The notes under the pieces: model-generated
The model's input: the letters and a program-made list of their open reading frames with translations, nothing else
Told to the model about the DNA's origin: nothing
Databases searched by the model: none
Position numbers and translations under genes: made by a program
Part shown: one piece after another, positions 31,486 to 42,488 of the stretch
How the letters are laid out: each line of letters opens with the position of its first letter
Numbering within the stretch: the stretch's first letter is position 1
DNA from: Micropterus salmoides
Lineage: Eukaryota; Chordata; Actinopteri; Centrarchiformes; Centrarchidae
Direction of reading: 5' to 3'
Assembly (NCBI RefSeq): GCF_014851395.1
Contig: NW_024044348.1
Coordinates: 26,818,676 to 26,882,675, forward strand
Length of the DNA: 64,000 nucleotides

Positions 31486-33130
31486 GGGGTACTGACAGGG
31501 GCTGCCAGGTTCACAAAGTTTCGTTATATGCGGATGACCTTTTGATGTTCCTGTCTGGCCCTGAGGTCTAAGTTTTAAAGTATCTGGACATTATATCACA
31601 ATTCAGTGTGGCCTTAGGCTATAAAATCAACCTAACTAAGAGTGTAATATTCCCGATCAATAGTCTAGCTTTGACAATGTCCTTTGACTCTTATCCATTC
31701 ACGGTCAACTAGTCACCTGACCTATTTAGGAGTTAAAGTGACTCGCATCTACAAAGGGCTGTTCAAACATAATTTCCAAGCAATTCTGGATCAAGCTAAG
31801 AAGGATCTCAGTCGCTAGTCGACTCTTCCATTGTCTCTGGCTGGTCGTGTTAATTCTATAAAGATGGTTGTCTTTCCCGAATTTTTATACTTATTTCAGA
31901 CTGTTCCCATCTTCTTGCCAAAAAAGTTCTTTAAGGACCTAGACGTATGTATTGGTACATTCATTTGGAATAAATCTATACCCCACGTTCGTAAATCAGT
32001 CCTGGAGAGGCGCAAAGCAGATGGCGACCTGGTGCTGCCTATCTTTTTGTACTATTGCCAGACAGCTAATGTTCATAAACTAACCATCTGGTACAACACG
32101 TTCGTGAAGGGAGAAGTCCCAACTGGTCCCTTATGGAACAGCACATGTGCGCACCAGTATCCCCAGTTGTGTGCCCCTCTACAGCTGGCAGGGGTGGCCC
32201 AGACAGATAATCACATTATGCGTGATACCCTGCACATATGGACTCAGTTCCATAAACACTTAAGCCACACACAGGGATTGCTGTGCATGTCACTTACCGC
32301 AAACCCTCTTTTCAAGCCTTCCCTAATAGACCCATCTTTCCAGATCTGGTTTAGGAGGGGACCACACAGTGTGGGGGATCTCTTCACAGATGGGCAGTTT
32401 GGCTCCTTTGAGCATTTTGTAGAAAAGTACAAAATACCTCGCAACCACTTTTTCAGGTACCTGCAAATCTGTGATTTCACCTGCATACAGTTCTCAACAT
32501 TCCCATCCACACCAGTAACCAACCAACTTGATGACTGTCTAAGGATCAAACCTTACCTAACAGGCTGTGTGTCTTACTTGTACTGTAGTATTCAGAAAAT
32601 GGATCAATATTCTCTACGACATCTGAAAACACAGTGGGAGGGTGACTTGGGCATAGAACTCTGAGGAAACCTGGCAAAGAGCTATTGATAGGATACACAG
32701 GTCTTCAATTTGTATCAGACACGGATTGTTAATCTGGCCCGGATCTTTCCTGGGACAGACCCAAAGTGTATTAGATGTCATCAAGCCCCCGCCACTTTTG
32801 GCCATATGTTCTGGACATGTCCAAGACTAGGCACATTCTGGTCGGAGATTTTAATACATCCTCCTACATATGTAGACGAAGGATTGACCCTGACACAGTT
32901 ATTGCAACTTTTGGAAATGCACCTAGCAACAGTGGAATATCCAGACATCAATCAAACTTGATTCATTCTCAACACAACGAGCCCACCGGCTTATTCTTCT
33001 TAGTTGGAAATCCCAACCTCTCCATCTCATCCACATTGGATCTATGAGCATGTCAGCACTCAGACTTGAAAAAATCAGATACACGGCTCAGGGCTCCTCA
33101 AGAAAGTTTAAAAAACATTTCTTCAAACAC
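31486..33130 (+). pseudogene. L1-like ORF2 C-terminal part, copy A
   Basis: Plus strand. It starts abruptly in RT with RGCQVHKVSLYADDLLMFLS, which contains the catalytic YADD, then a stop. Broken frames follow until 31,831, where 277 codons are open: MSLAGRVNSIKMVVFPEFLY, FIWNKSIPHVRKSVL and LPIFLYYCQTANVHKLTIW are typical of fish L1 ORF2 after the RT. Further on, KCIRCHQAPATFGHMFWTCP (about 32,760-32,820) is the C-terminal zinc-knuckle-like region. The endonuclease and RT fingers are missing, replaced by the antisense LINE and retroviral segments. Confidence 0.8.
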
Positions 33131-34808
33131 ACTTCTTCAGTGTGATCATGTGCTTGATGCTTTTCCTTGTTATTATAATAGTAAACTGAATATATTTGGG
33201 ATGTGGGGTCAGCACGAGGAAAAAAGAAATCAATGAATAAGTCACCTTGGGCTGTGCAACATTATAACAGGATGTTTTATAAACTGAACAATTAATTGCG
33301 AAATAATTCACAGATTAGCCTGTTAATTGTTACCTACATGTCTTGCAAAAATGTTGCATCTTCGCAAAACTAGAACAGTGTGTGTTTATACTACTAAAAT
33401 CTTTAATTGGTATTTGCTTAGAAGAACCAATAGGGGATTTCAGGACTCAAGTGGCCGATATACTGTTTGAATCTATTATTATCTGTCTGGAGAAAAGTTC
33501 ATTCAATTTGCCACTTTGGATGGAAATGAATGAGTCATCCCTCACCTAATGTAGACAGAATGATTACAGAGCAGTTCTTTGCATTAGTCAGCACTGTGTA
33601 TGATTCACTTTACCATTTTGAGATACAGTGGCGGATGAAGAACACAAATCCTGTTCTTTAGTAAAAGTACAGATTCCCTTGCTAAATTACTCCTCTAAAA
33701 GTAGAAGTCTCCCATTTAAATTTCTACTTCAAAGTACACAAGTACCTGCTTTTACAAATACTTAAGTACAGGACTTGTGTGCTGGGATTTGTTCAAATGG
33801 AGAGGTGGTGCCAGGATAATATATTCACTTGTGTCATCTTTACATAGAACCCTTTAGCTTGGATAGGGACAGAATCGTTGTCACAATCCTGTCTGTCTGC
33901 TGTCTTAGTGTGTTTCCTCTACCTGATGTTATGTTTTATGGCCATAATCAGGGTGCGTATTCTGTACAACCACAGAAGGTAGCATTGAACTATGTTAGTA
34001 CGATGCATAGTTAAATTACAAACATCTGAAGTACAACCGTTTCCCAAAACTGTTGTACCTTGTTGGTACCACCGTGGTTTGAACTAACTTAGTCTGAACC
34101 AACATAGTTAGAACTAACATGTTTCCAGGTCTCTTAGTCTGTTTTTCACAGCAGGAAACTCACAAAATGTTGTCATATTCTGCCTAATATGTCAGTTGTG
34201 ACCGATATTAAGTGACATTATTATGCTAACTTATTATTTAGGCTTTTCATATTATAGTTGTACTGGCAATAACAAGAAAATCAACAATATTAACTTAATG
34301 AAATCAACAATATAAATGATATAACTAATCATTTTATTTAGCCTAAATATTGGCTATAGGCTAACTTAGAAGACAAGACATTTAGTAAAATAGGTAGAAT
34401 CTGCAAGTATCTTCCTGTCAACACTTCAACACTATATGAATCCCTTGGCCGCAACCGCTATCTAGGTCTTGAGAATAGCTCGGCGCAATAAGAGGCTTAG
34501 CTTGAAGATGTTCTTCTCTCTCTGTTCCCTGCCCTGTTCTGTTTAGCAGTTGGTCCATGCTTTCTGTTTTGGGGTTTTGTTCCTTGTCTTGTGTTTCATC
34601 AGTTTTGCCTTGTTTATTCCATTGTTCAGTGCATGTTCTGTTTAGCTCACTTAGTACCTGCTCTGTCTTGTATCTTAGGTTTAGCCCATTTCAATTATGT
34701 GTCTTAGTTAATATCTTTGTTTACTCCTAGTTCTGTGTTATGTGTCATTATTTTGGCTTTGTCTGTCTGTGTTATGTTAAATCCAAGTTTCAGTCTGTTT
34801 TCCCTGTT
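33131..34808. other. AT-rich tail of copy A
   Basis: No gene recognised. It holds a hAT-like repeat fragment (33,625-33,775) and, from about 34,500, a pyrimidine-rich LTR-like segment cut off by the gap. Compared with copy B this stretch is missing many single bases, which points to poor consensus near the contig end. Confidence 0.55.
33625..33775. repeat. Interspersed repeat starting CAGTGGCGGATGAAGAAC
   Basis: CAGTGGCGGATGAAGAAC is followed by AGTAAAAGTACAGATTCC, AAAAGTAGAAGTC, CAAAGTACACAAGTAC and ACTTAAGTACA boxes. It closely resembles the ends of non-autonomous hAT-type elements common in teleosts (CAGTGGTGGAAGAAGTA-type). No second terminus or target duplication was found. Confidence 0.5.
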
Positions 34809-35308
34809 NNNNNNNNNNNNNNNNNNNNNNNNNNNNNNNNNNNNNNNNNNNNNNNNNNNNNNNNNNNNNNNNNNNNNNNNNNNNNNNNNNNNNNNNNNNN
34901 NNNNNNNNNNNNNNNNNNNNNNNNNNNNNNNNNNNNNNNNNNNNNNNNNNNNNNNNNNNNNNNNNNNNNNNNNNNNNNNNNNNNNNNNNNNNNNNNNNNN
35001 NNNNNNNNNNNNNNNNNNNNNNNNNNNNNNNNNNNNNNNNNNNNNNNNNNNNNNNNNNNNNNNNNNNNNNNNNNNNNNNNNNNNNNNNNNNNNNNNNNNN
35101 NNNNNNNNNNNNNNNNNNNNNNNNNNNNNNNNNNNNNNNNNNNNNNNNNNNNNNNNNNNNNNNNNNNNNNNNNNNNNNNNNNNNNNNNNNNNNNNNNNNN
35201 NNNNNNNNNNNNNNNNNNNNNNNNNNNNNNNNNNNNNNNNNNNNNNNNNNNNNNNNNNNNNNNNNNNNNNNNNNNNNNNNNNNNNNNNNNNNNNNNNNNN
35301 NNNNNNNN
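34809..35308. other. Assembly gap of exactly 500 N
   Basis: A placeholder gap of nominal length. Sequence ending at its left edge continues at 47,686, and sequence at its right edge has its upstream flank at 21,316. The flanks therefore overlap and the gap need not contain any missing DNA. Confidence 0.99.
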
Positions 35309-38300
35309 TCCACCTCTGCCACACCAAACCGGAGCCAGATCTAGGCCACCAGATCGGGATGGAGGCGCCACTTGTCTGGGCGAGGGGCCCCCCTCAACAT
35401 GATGTTCGCCCTGTGTTCAACACGCCAGGATGTACTCCGCTCTGATGGAGAGCAGATGAGTGTACAGGAGCAGCCACTTGGCCGAGCCCAGCAGCTGTGC
35501 TGAGCAGCAGAGGGGTGAAGTGTCGGATCACCTTCCACACCGTGAGGAGCTCCAGCACGTTTATGTGAAGAGGCATGTGGCCCTGCCACAGACCGCCTAC
35601 CACTTGAAAGAGACAGGTCCCGCCCCAGCCCATCAGGGATGCGTCTCTGAAGACTGAGATATGGGACGTATCCCTGCCCAGGGGAACCCGACCGACAGAG
35701 AGAAAGGGTACCGCCAGTAGGCCAGATTCGAACCAACAGACAGAGGAATAACGATCAGGCGCCATCTCTGTCTCACCGGGTCGACACGCATGCGGATGAA
35801 CCACCGCTGCAACCTCCTCTTGTGCAGGAGGCCCAGGGGGACCACCACGTGAGCAGCCGACATGAGGCCCAGAAGCCTCATGATCGACAGAGCTGTCACC
35901 ACTGCCTGTGGGACAACCCGGTGGAGCAGCTCCACCAGAGCCTCCACCCTTCTCTGAGAGAGCCACGCTCTCCAGAGAGAGGAGTCAAGTACCACACCCA
36001 GGTTGGTGAGCCTCTGGGAGGGGAGAGGAGCGCTCTTCTTCCAGTTCGCCCAGGTGAGACAGGTGTGCGACAAGCTCGGCCGTCTGCACCACCGCCTCGT
36101 AGCAGCGTGTTGTCCGGATAAAACAGGACCCTGATGCCCAACCGCCGCAGAGGTGACAGAGCCACCACGACACACACACGGAGAAAGTGCTTGGGGCCAG
36201 GGAGTAACCAAACGTCAGGCGGTTGTACTGGTACTGTAATGGGGTGTGGCAAAGAACCTTGGTGTTTGGTTTAATAGTAATTTAAATTTCGAGCAGCACA
36301 CCACAAAGCTTGTTCAATCATGTTTTTATCAACTTAGAAATATAGCAAAAATTCGATCTATGTTAACTTTTAAGGACACCGAGACCATTTTACACGCCTT
36401 CATCTCATCACGCCTGGATTATTGCAACAGCCTTTTCACCTGTTTAACACAAAAATCTATTGATCGACTCCAGACTGTCCAGAACTCAGCTGCCAGGCTT
36501 TTAACCAGAACAAAGAAATATGACCACATTACTCCTGTTTTAGCTTCATTACACTGGCTCCCAGTATGTTTTAGAATTGACTTTAAAATTCTATTGATTA
36601 CTTTTAAAGCTCTTCATGGCCTCTCGCCTTGTTATATTTCTGACCTTTTAGTCCCATACACACCAGCACGTACCTTGAGATCCTCGGACAGAGGTCTGTT
36701 GTATGTTCCAGAGTCTCGACTGAAAACTAAGGGGACAGAGCGTTTGCTGTCAGGGCCCCAAGGCTCTGGAACAGCCTGCCCAAGGAAATCAGGTCAGCTG
36801 AGTCAGTAAACTCTTTTAAGTCCCTTCTTAAAACATACTTTTATGGGAGAGCCTTTCCCGATCTTATTTGATTTTATTTTATCCCTTTAATTTTATTCTA
36901 TTTTACTAATTTTAATTTTTTCATGCTTTTATCATGTATTGTTTTTGTATTATTGTCTCTTGGGTATTATTGTCTTTACACTTGTTAAAGCACTTTGTAA
37001 CTTGTTTTTGAAAAGTCCTCTACAAATAAAGATTATTATTATTATTATTACTGGACACCAGGAAGGAGAACCGCAGGAAATTCCTGTGTTAGTGGATGAC
37101 GGAAACGTAAAAGTGCGCGTCATTCAGGTCAATGGAGGTGAGCCAGTCTCCCTGACGCACACACTCCAGCACCTGCTTTACTGTCAACATGTGAAAAGGT
37201 CTCTCCATAATCGCTTGTTGAACAGTGACAGATCCTGGAAGGGCCTCTCGCCCCCCATCTTCCTCCTGACCAGGAAGTAATGGGAGTAGAACCCCTGATT
37301 CCTGAAGCTCCGCCCAGAGGGCGGCATTCTGAGCCGAGGAGGAGAGCATAGTCTTCACAATCCCGGCGAAGGAGGGAGGGGGGGCGAACTGCAGCCTGTG
37401 ATCCCATCGGATCAGGCTGTCCATCCATCTGTGCATCGAGCAGGAAGCGAGCCACTCCGAGTAGCGCTCTGAAAGCGGTCGGACCTGCTGATGAGGCGCC
37501 CTGGTGGCCATGAAGGCCGGCCGTGGGGGGGGCAACCTCCATGTTACACCGAACAGGAGAGCTCAGCACCTGGCGGGGGGAAGGGAGGGTCATGGGCGCC
37601 AACACACGGCAGCATGCAGGAGGGAGCGCCGCCATGCAGGAGGCGGCACCTCCCTGCATGTCGGGCATGTGTGAGTCAATCGGACGGCAAGGCGCGGCCG
37701 CTTGGGGGGGGGGGCGTGGGCCACATCACACACAGTTAGAGGGGTTTGTTTGGGTGTTGTCCCGTGTGTGGTAGGAGGGACCACATGAGGCAGCATAGTC
37801 GCCTTCGTGGGTCCACTGCCGTACCGCATCCCCGGTGGGGGGAGGGAGGCAGAGGCAGGCACAGTTGCTGGGGGGTCTGCACGAGGTGGGGCTGCCACAC
37901 CCGTGGGCCCGTAACCATGCTGCTCCCCTATCTGTAAATATCTGTACCTTGTGTGTATGTGTTCTATCCACATGTGGGGAGGGGTGTGTGAAGGGACCTC
38001 TGATTGTGAACAGAGTGTACTGCTTGTTGGTTTGAGCTTCAAGCTGCAGATTAGCCACTTGGCTAACGGCAGCTGGCTCACACAGTGTGGGAAATTTGTG
38101 CTTGGTGTGGCTGGTTCGACTGAGACAGGCACAGACAGCATGCGTTCAACAACTTCCACAAAAGGAGCAACAAGATTTCACACACTGCTTTTTTTTGACC
38201 CATAACAGTGGTCCGCTCTGACCGGCGAGGGTCGGCCAGCAGTAATGAAACCAGTTGCTAGATGTCATTAGCCGCAGCTAATGTGGTGCAATGTGGACAC

Positions 38301-38424
38301 ATGGGGTCTCCCTGGTCGGCTGATCCAGGGACAGACCGCATGTCAGCTACACGTTAGCATACCATTAGCTACCTGTTATCTCAACGTTAGCCTGATGGTA
38401 GCATCCTTGTAGCTTAACGATCGC
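35309..38424 (-). pseudogene. DIRS element 2, second assembled copy (partial)
   Basis: Same order as 21,317-24,437: RNase H (frames near 35,400-36,211), the L2 insertion, the RT N-terminal part (37,535-37,089) and the gag-like region to 38,424. The recombinase and left end are absent because the contig starts here. The right outer end is absent because of the deletion junction at 38,424. Confidence 0.85.
36237..37048 (+). mobile_element. L2-type LINE insertion, second assembled copy
   Basis: Equivalent of 22,248-23,060, with the same TACTG flanks at 36,232-36,236 and 37,049-37,053. One A is lost near 36,730, which shifts the frame before its C-terminus (187 codons open, against 208 in the other copy). 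This is probably a consensus error. Confidence 0.85.
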
Positions 38425-38432
38425 AATCGTTT
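38416..38432. other. Deletion junction with inverted filler
   Basis: Copy A sequence up to GATCGC (24,437) is joined to AATACATT (25,578) through eight extra bases, AATCGTTT (38,425-38,432). The junction forms the inverted repeat AACGAT-CGCA-ATCGTT (38,416-38,431), so the filler looks copied from the adjacent strand. The join removes 1,140 bp, including the right end of DIRS element 2. Confidence 0.8.
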
Positions 38433-39594
38433 AATACATTAAACTACAGCCTCAATAAAACTGTACATTAAAGGTTTCACAAATACTATTAATTGTAAAG
38501 TTATACTGCACTGCATTATGTTGTACAGTGTAAAGTTAATTGTCGAGCTTGTGTACATTCACTATTCATAGGGTTTATACATGCCAATGAGCAGATCAAT
38601 AAGAAACTCATAATCCTAGTGATAAACAATATCATATGGTACAGAGAAGCATTAAAGAGTGAACAAGAGGCAAAAGTTGTAAAAGTGTAGAGATGGGAAG
38701 AGGTGATGTCCCAGGACCATAGAATCAGCCTGGGGATATCCTGGGGTGAGTTGGTAGCAGACAGATGGCTCCAAACAGTCACAAGGCAGTCGTGGAGGTG
38801 GAAGAAACATGGAAGTGAAAGTTTTACCTAGAGAAGCCTTTGGTGTTGACCTTTTCTGCCTCTGATGAGTTGATGTTTGCGTGAGCTGATGAGATAGCAG
38901 CTGCGGCTGATCTGATGACCCTTCTTTCCATTTGTGGCTCCTGGGTTTCTTTGAATCTCAGTGTTTGGAGTCTAAGCATCCTGTGCCATGCCAATCATCA
39001 CCGCAGCGGCCATTTGAGGCATCCTGGTCTTAAATAAACTAGGACTAATAAACTAAGAGTGACACTTTAATCTTTAATGAACATTTGTTTTTTAGCTGGA
39101 GTGAATACTGGTGCATAATTATTGTTTTGTCTGATTATTGTTTTGTGTGATTTCAGGCAGGTTTCAATTGAAAGTTTTAAAGTTTTACCAGAATCTTGGG
39201 CATTTATTGAGTCTTCTTAAAAATAAATTACTTCTCTAAGGATAAAGGGATGGAAAAGCACTATTACATGAAATTATGTGGTTTTTTTAGACTTTTCTCG
39301 ATTTTTTCCCCCCTTTTTTTCTTGTGTAATAGTAGATACGTTTATGTCTCTGGGGCCTCAATAATCTGAAAGGAAACAAACAACATTAATTAAGATGAGG
39401 TGTCACAAATAGACATTTCTTCATTTTAATCTCTCAGATGCCAAAAACGGACTTCCGGTTGAGGAACGAAGAGATGTAGACACGGTGTACTGAGCTCTCC
39501 CATATCGACATTTTTTGTCAATGAGCGAAACATCCACACCTTTAACATGGTCTAGACGTTTTATGTTGAAAGGGCAACACTTTATCATGCAAAC
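38433..39594. other. Gene-free sequence (copy B)
   Basis: Equivalent of 25,578-26,740, with no gene recognised. It holds the presumed 5' UTR of the L1-like element at its right end. Confidence 0.55.
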
Positions 39595-40299
39595 TTGAAC
39601 CTTTTTCTGAATTTGGTTAAGCCATCTCGAGTTTACATGATGCTGGACCTGTGGAGGAATGCTAAGGCGTCTGAACATTTGGAGGGAGCAACCCCAGCTG
39701 ACTCAGGCCAGGCAGCTATACTTCAGGCTATCACGTCTTTAAAAACTGAACTGATGGCTAAAATGGACGAGAATGTGGAATCGCAGAAGATCGAAATGCG
39801 CCTGCAAATAAGTAGCCTGAGAGAAGAGATAAAGGCAGCTATTGACCAAGCTAACACAAAAGCTAATGCTCTGGAGGAGCGGACCGCTAGCTTGGAGGTA
39901 GCAGCAAACAATCACTTGGACAGTACTGCCAAACTGGAGTAACAAGTATCCCAGCTAAAGACAGAGGTGGTGAGTCTTATGTTGAAGAGTGAAGACCTAG
40001 AAGCGCAATCCCGGAGGTGGAATTTGTTTCTACAGAAAGTGCTGAATCTGGATAAGCCGCTGACCATCGACAGAGCACATCATACTTTGCAACGAAATCC
40101 CAGGTGAGGGACAACAGCCACAAGCGAGGCAGAGGGCTGCATTCAAACAGGTGAGACAACAGCTACGACAGTGTGAGGTAGTCAGATACGGACTGTCCAG
40201 CCAGGCTGAAGATTACTACCCGAGACGGCGCGCAGAGGAGCAGTTCTGATGCAGCTAAGGCGGATGCTTTCATGAAGGTACTTTCTGCGGACCCGTAAT
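39595..40299 (+). pseudogene. L1-like ORF1 remnant, copy B
   Basis: Same 115-codon coiled-coil frame, stop and shifted C-terminal remnants as at 26,741-27,445. Agreement of the stop in both copies shows it is a real mutation and not a sequencing error. Confidence 0.75.
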
Positions 40300-40930
40300 T
40301 CCTGTTGTACTTGGCGTGCTTGCCTCCTTATCTGAGATTGCCGTGGTTGAGGGGACAAGAAGCTGCCCTAGCCGATAGGATGTACATTGAAGTATTTCAA
40401 TAAATTTTGTTGCAGGGAATAATAATGATAAGATTAGAGCTCTGACTAGCCTGATTTCTACTTGCACTTAAGTTGCTCTGCGAATGGTTGTGCTCCATGA
40501 ACATGTTACTCTTGCTGTTTTAAAAGTACGTAGCCTACATTGTGAATGGAGCAGGCTACATAGCCTAGGCACCAAAATGCAATGCTTGTTACCATAGAGA
40601 TCCAGACCACAGGGCCAAAGGCAAGGCACTAAGTCACCAGGAGTTGTAATACTTAGTGCTGTTATTTACTGACATCATTCTAGTTCCAACTCATATCTTG
40701 TTTTGATTTTGTTTTTTCTCTTTCTTCTCAGAGCGGTAGGCTCAGACATATACAGATGCTCACTTTGGAATGTGCAGTCATGCATCCACAAGATGTTCGC
40801 ATTTAGATATTCAGATCATTCAGATACAGATATTCACATGTAGACACGAATACAGACACTCACACTAAAAACTGCTCGTTGACTTTGAACTGTTTCAGCT
40901 GTTAAGCTAAATTGTTATTACATAAGGTTC
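40300..40930. other. Unassigned sequence (copy B)
   Basis: Equivalent of 27,446-28,075. No family recognised. Confidence 0.4.
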
Positions 40931-42306
40931 TTATGGGGACTTCTCTTCAGAGCGAATGATACGCGGCAGCCTGCCTTTGTCCCTGGCAGTGACAGCAGCG
41001 TACCAGATGGTGATGGAGGAGGTGAGGATGGACTCAATGATGGCGGCTTTGAAGCAGGCTGGCACATGGCATGTCTCCAGTGAGGTGATAAAAATGTCTG
41101 TGATGTTTGGCTGTAAACCAGGGTTTGTCATTGTTGTAACACACCCTGGTGCGTGTTGGTATCCAGTTGTCCTCACAGAAACTGATGTAGGATGTCACAG
41201 CATCAGTAAACTCATCCAGACTGTTGGTAGCAGTCCTGAAAACATCCCAGTCAGTGCAGTCCAAACACACCTGAAGAACTTCTACAGCTTCCCTGGTCCA
41301 CTTCTTAGATGTCCTCACCACAGGTTTACAGAGTTTTAGTTTCTGCATGTATGCAGGAATCAGGTGGACCATGACGTGATCAGAGTGTCCCAGTGGAGCG
41401 TGAAGGATGGTGTGAGATACTGCTTACTATGGTGTAGTAGTGATCCAAAGTGTTCCCCTCTCTGGTTGGACACTTTATAAACTGTCTGTATTTGGGGAGT
41501 TCTTGGCTGAGGTTTCCTTTGATAAAGTCACCAAGAACAATAACAGGGAGTCTGGGTTTGTCTGCTCCACACATAGTATCCGGTCAGCCAACATGATCTG
41601 TGCGTCATGCACGTTGGCCTGCGGTGGAATGTAAACACCACCCAGAGTGAATAAAGCAAACTCACAGGGAGAGTAATATGGAGTTAATGATAAAAAATTC
41701 CAGAACAGGAGAACAGTGCTGCTGAATCACTGTCACGTTGGTACACCAGCCATTGTTAATATAAAAACAGATACCTCCACCTTTTGTTTTGCAGAGAGTT
41801 CTGTGTCGCGGTCCGCTCTGTAGACCTGGAAGCCAGCTAGTTGCAGCGTGGAGTCTGGTATCAGATCACACAGCCACATCTCTGAAGCACAGAACAGAAG
41901 ATGAATAAAAGTCTGTAAGTGTTTTTCCCCACCAGTAGCTGAAGTTCATCCAGTTTGTTGCACAGTGAGCGCACGTTGGAGAGAAATATTGCCAGTAGCG
42001 GTATGCGGACTTCCGGCCGGCAGAGACACACAAGCGACCCGACTCTTTTTCCTTTCCTACGGCGTTTCACAGCCTGAGCAACAGCGAGCGTGCCCTTTAC
42101 CAAAATGTCCAATAATTCCACTGATGATGCGAGAAAAGTTGGAAATAAATCTGCTGGAGTTGTTCCCCTGATGTTCATGAGCGCTTCTCTGGTGAAAGAG
42201 CTCCAGGAATCAGTCGAAAACTGAATTAACACACAAAAACAAAACAGAGCACACCTAACACAGAGGTAGTTATACGCAACGGCATCTACTACTACTGTAG
42301 GTAAGC
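40931..42306 (-). pseudogene. Internally deleted LINE with APE endonuclease, copy B
   Basis: Equivalent of 28,076-29,450, with the same endonuclease segments and the same internal jump that removes RT. One extra A at about 42,237 moves the first start codon but not the domain content. Confidence 0.75.
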
Positions 42307-42488
42307 TAATGAACTGGCAAAACTTTTCCCAGGAGAGTATTTATACCCCGCTCACCAGAACCTCTTCCGCTATAAGTTAAAGGTAATAAATCAAAAAACG
42401 AATCAAATGAAATCGATTAAATTGAGTTCAATGTGTCTCTGAGTTCACTGAGTCTCTCTTATCTGTTCAAGGGTCCTAGTGGGAGGAT

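Larger units (their letters stand above)
21317..34808. repeat. Dovetail overlap 2, copy A (end of second contig)
   Basis: This 13.5-kb block recurs at 35,309-47,685 in the same order and orientation, including nested insertions and their broken frames. Copy A runs exactly to the gap. Copy B starts exactly after it. One 1,140-bp segment (24,438-25,577) is found only here. Other differences are scattered one-base indels and a few substitutions. Confidence 0.95.

Noticed and set aside
34704..35445. Long open frames of 181-242 codons spanning the second gap
   Set aside because: Same artefact: about 165 of the codons are Ns.
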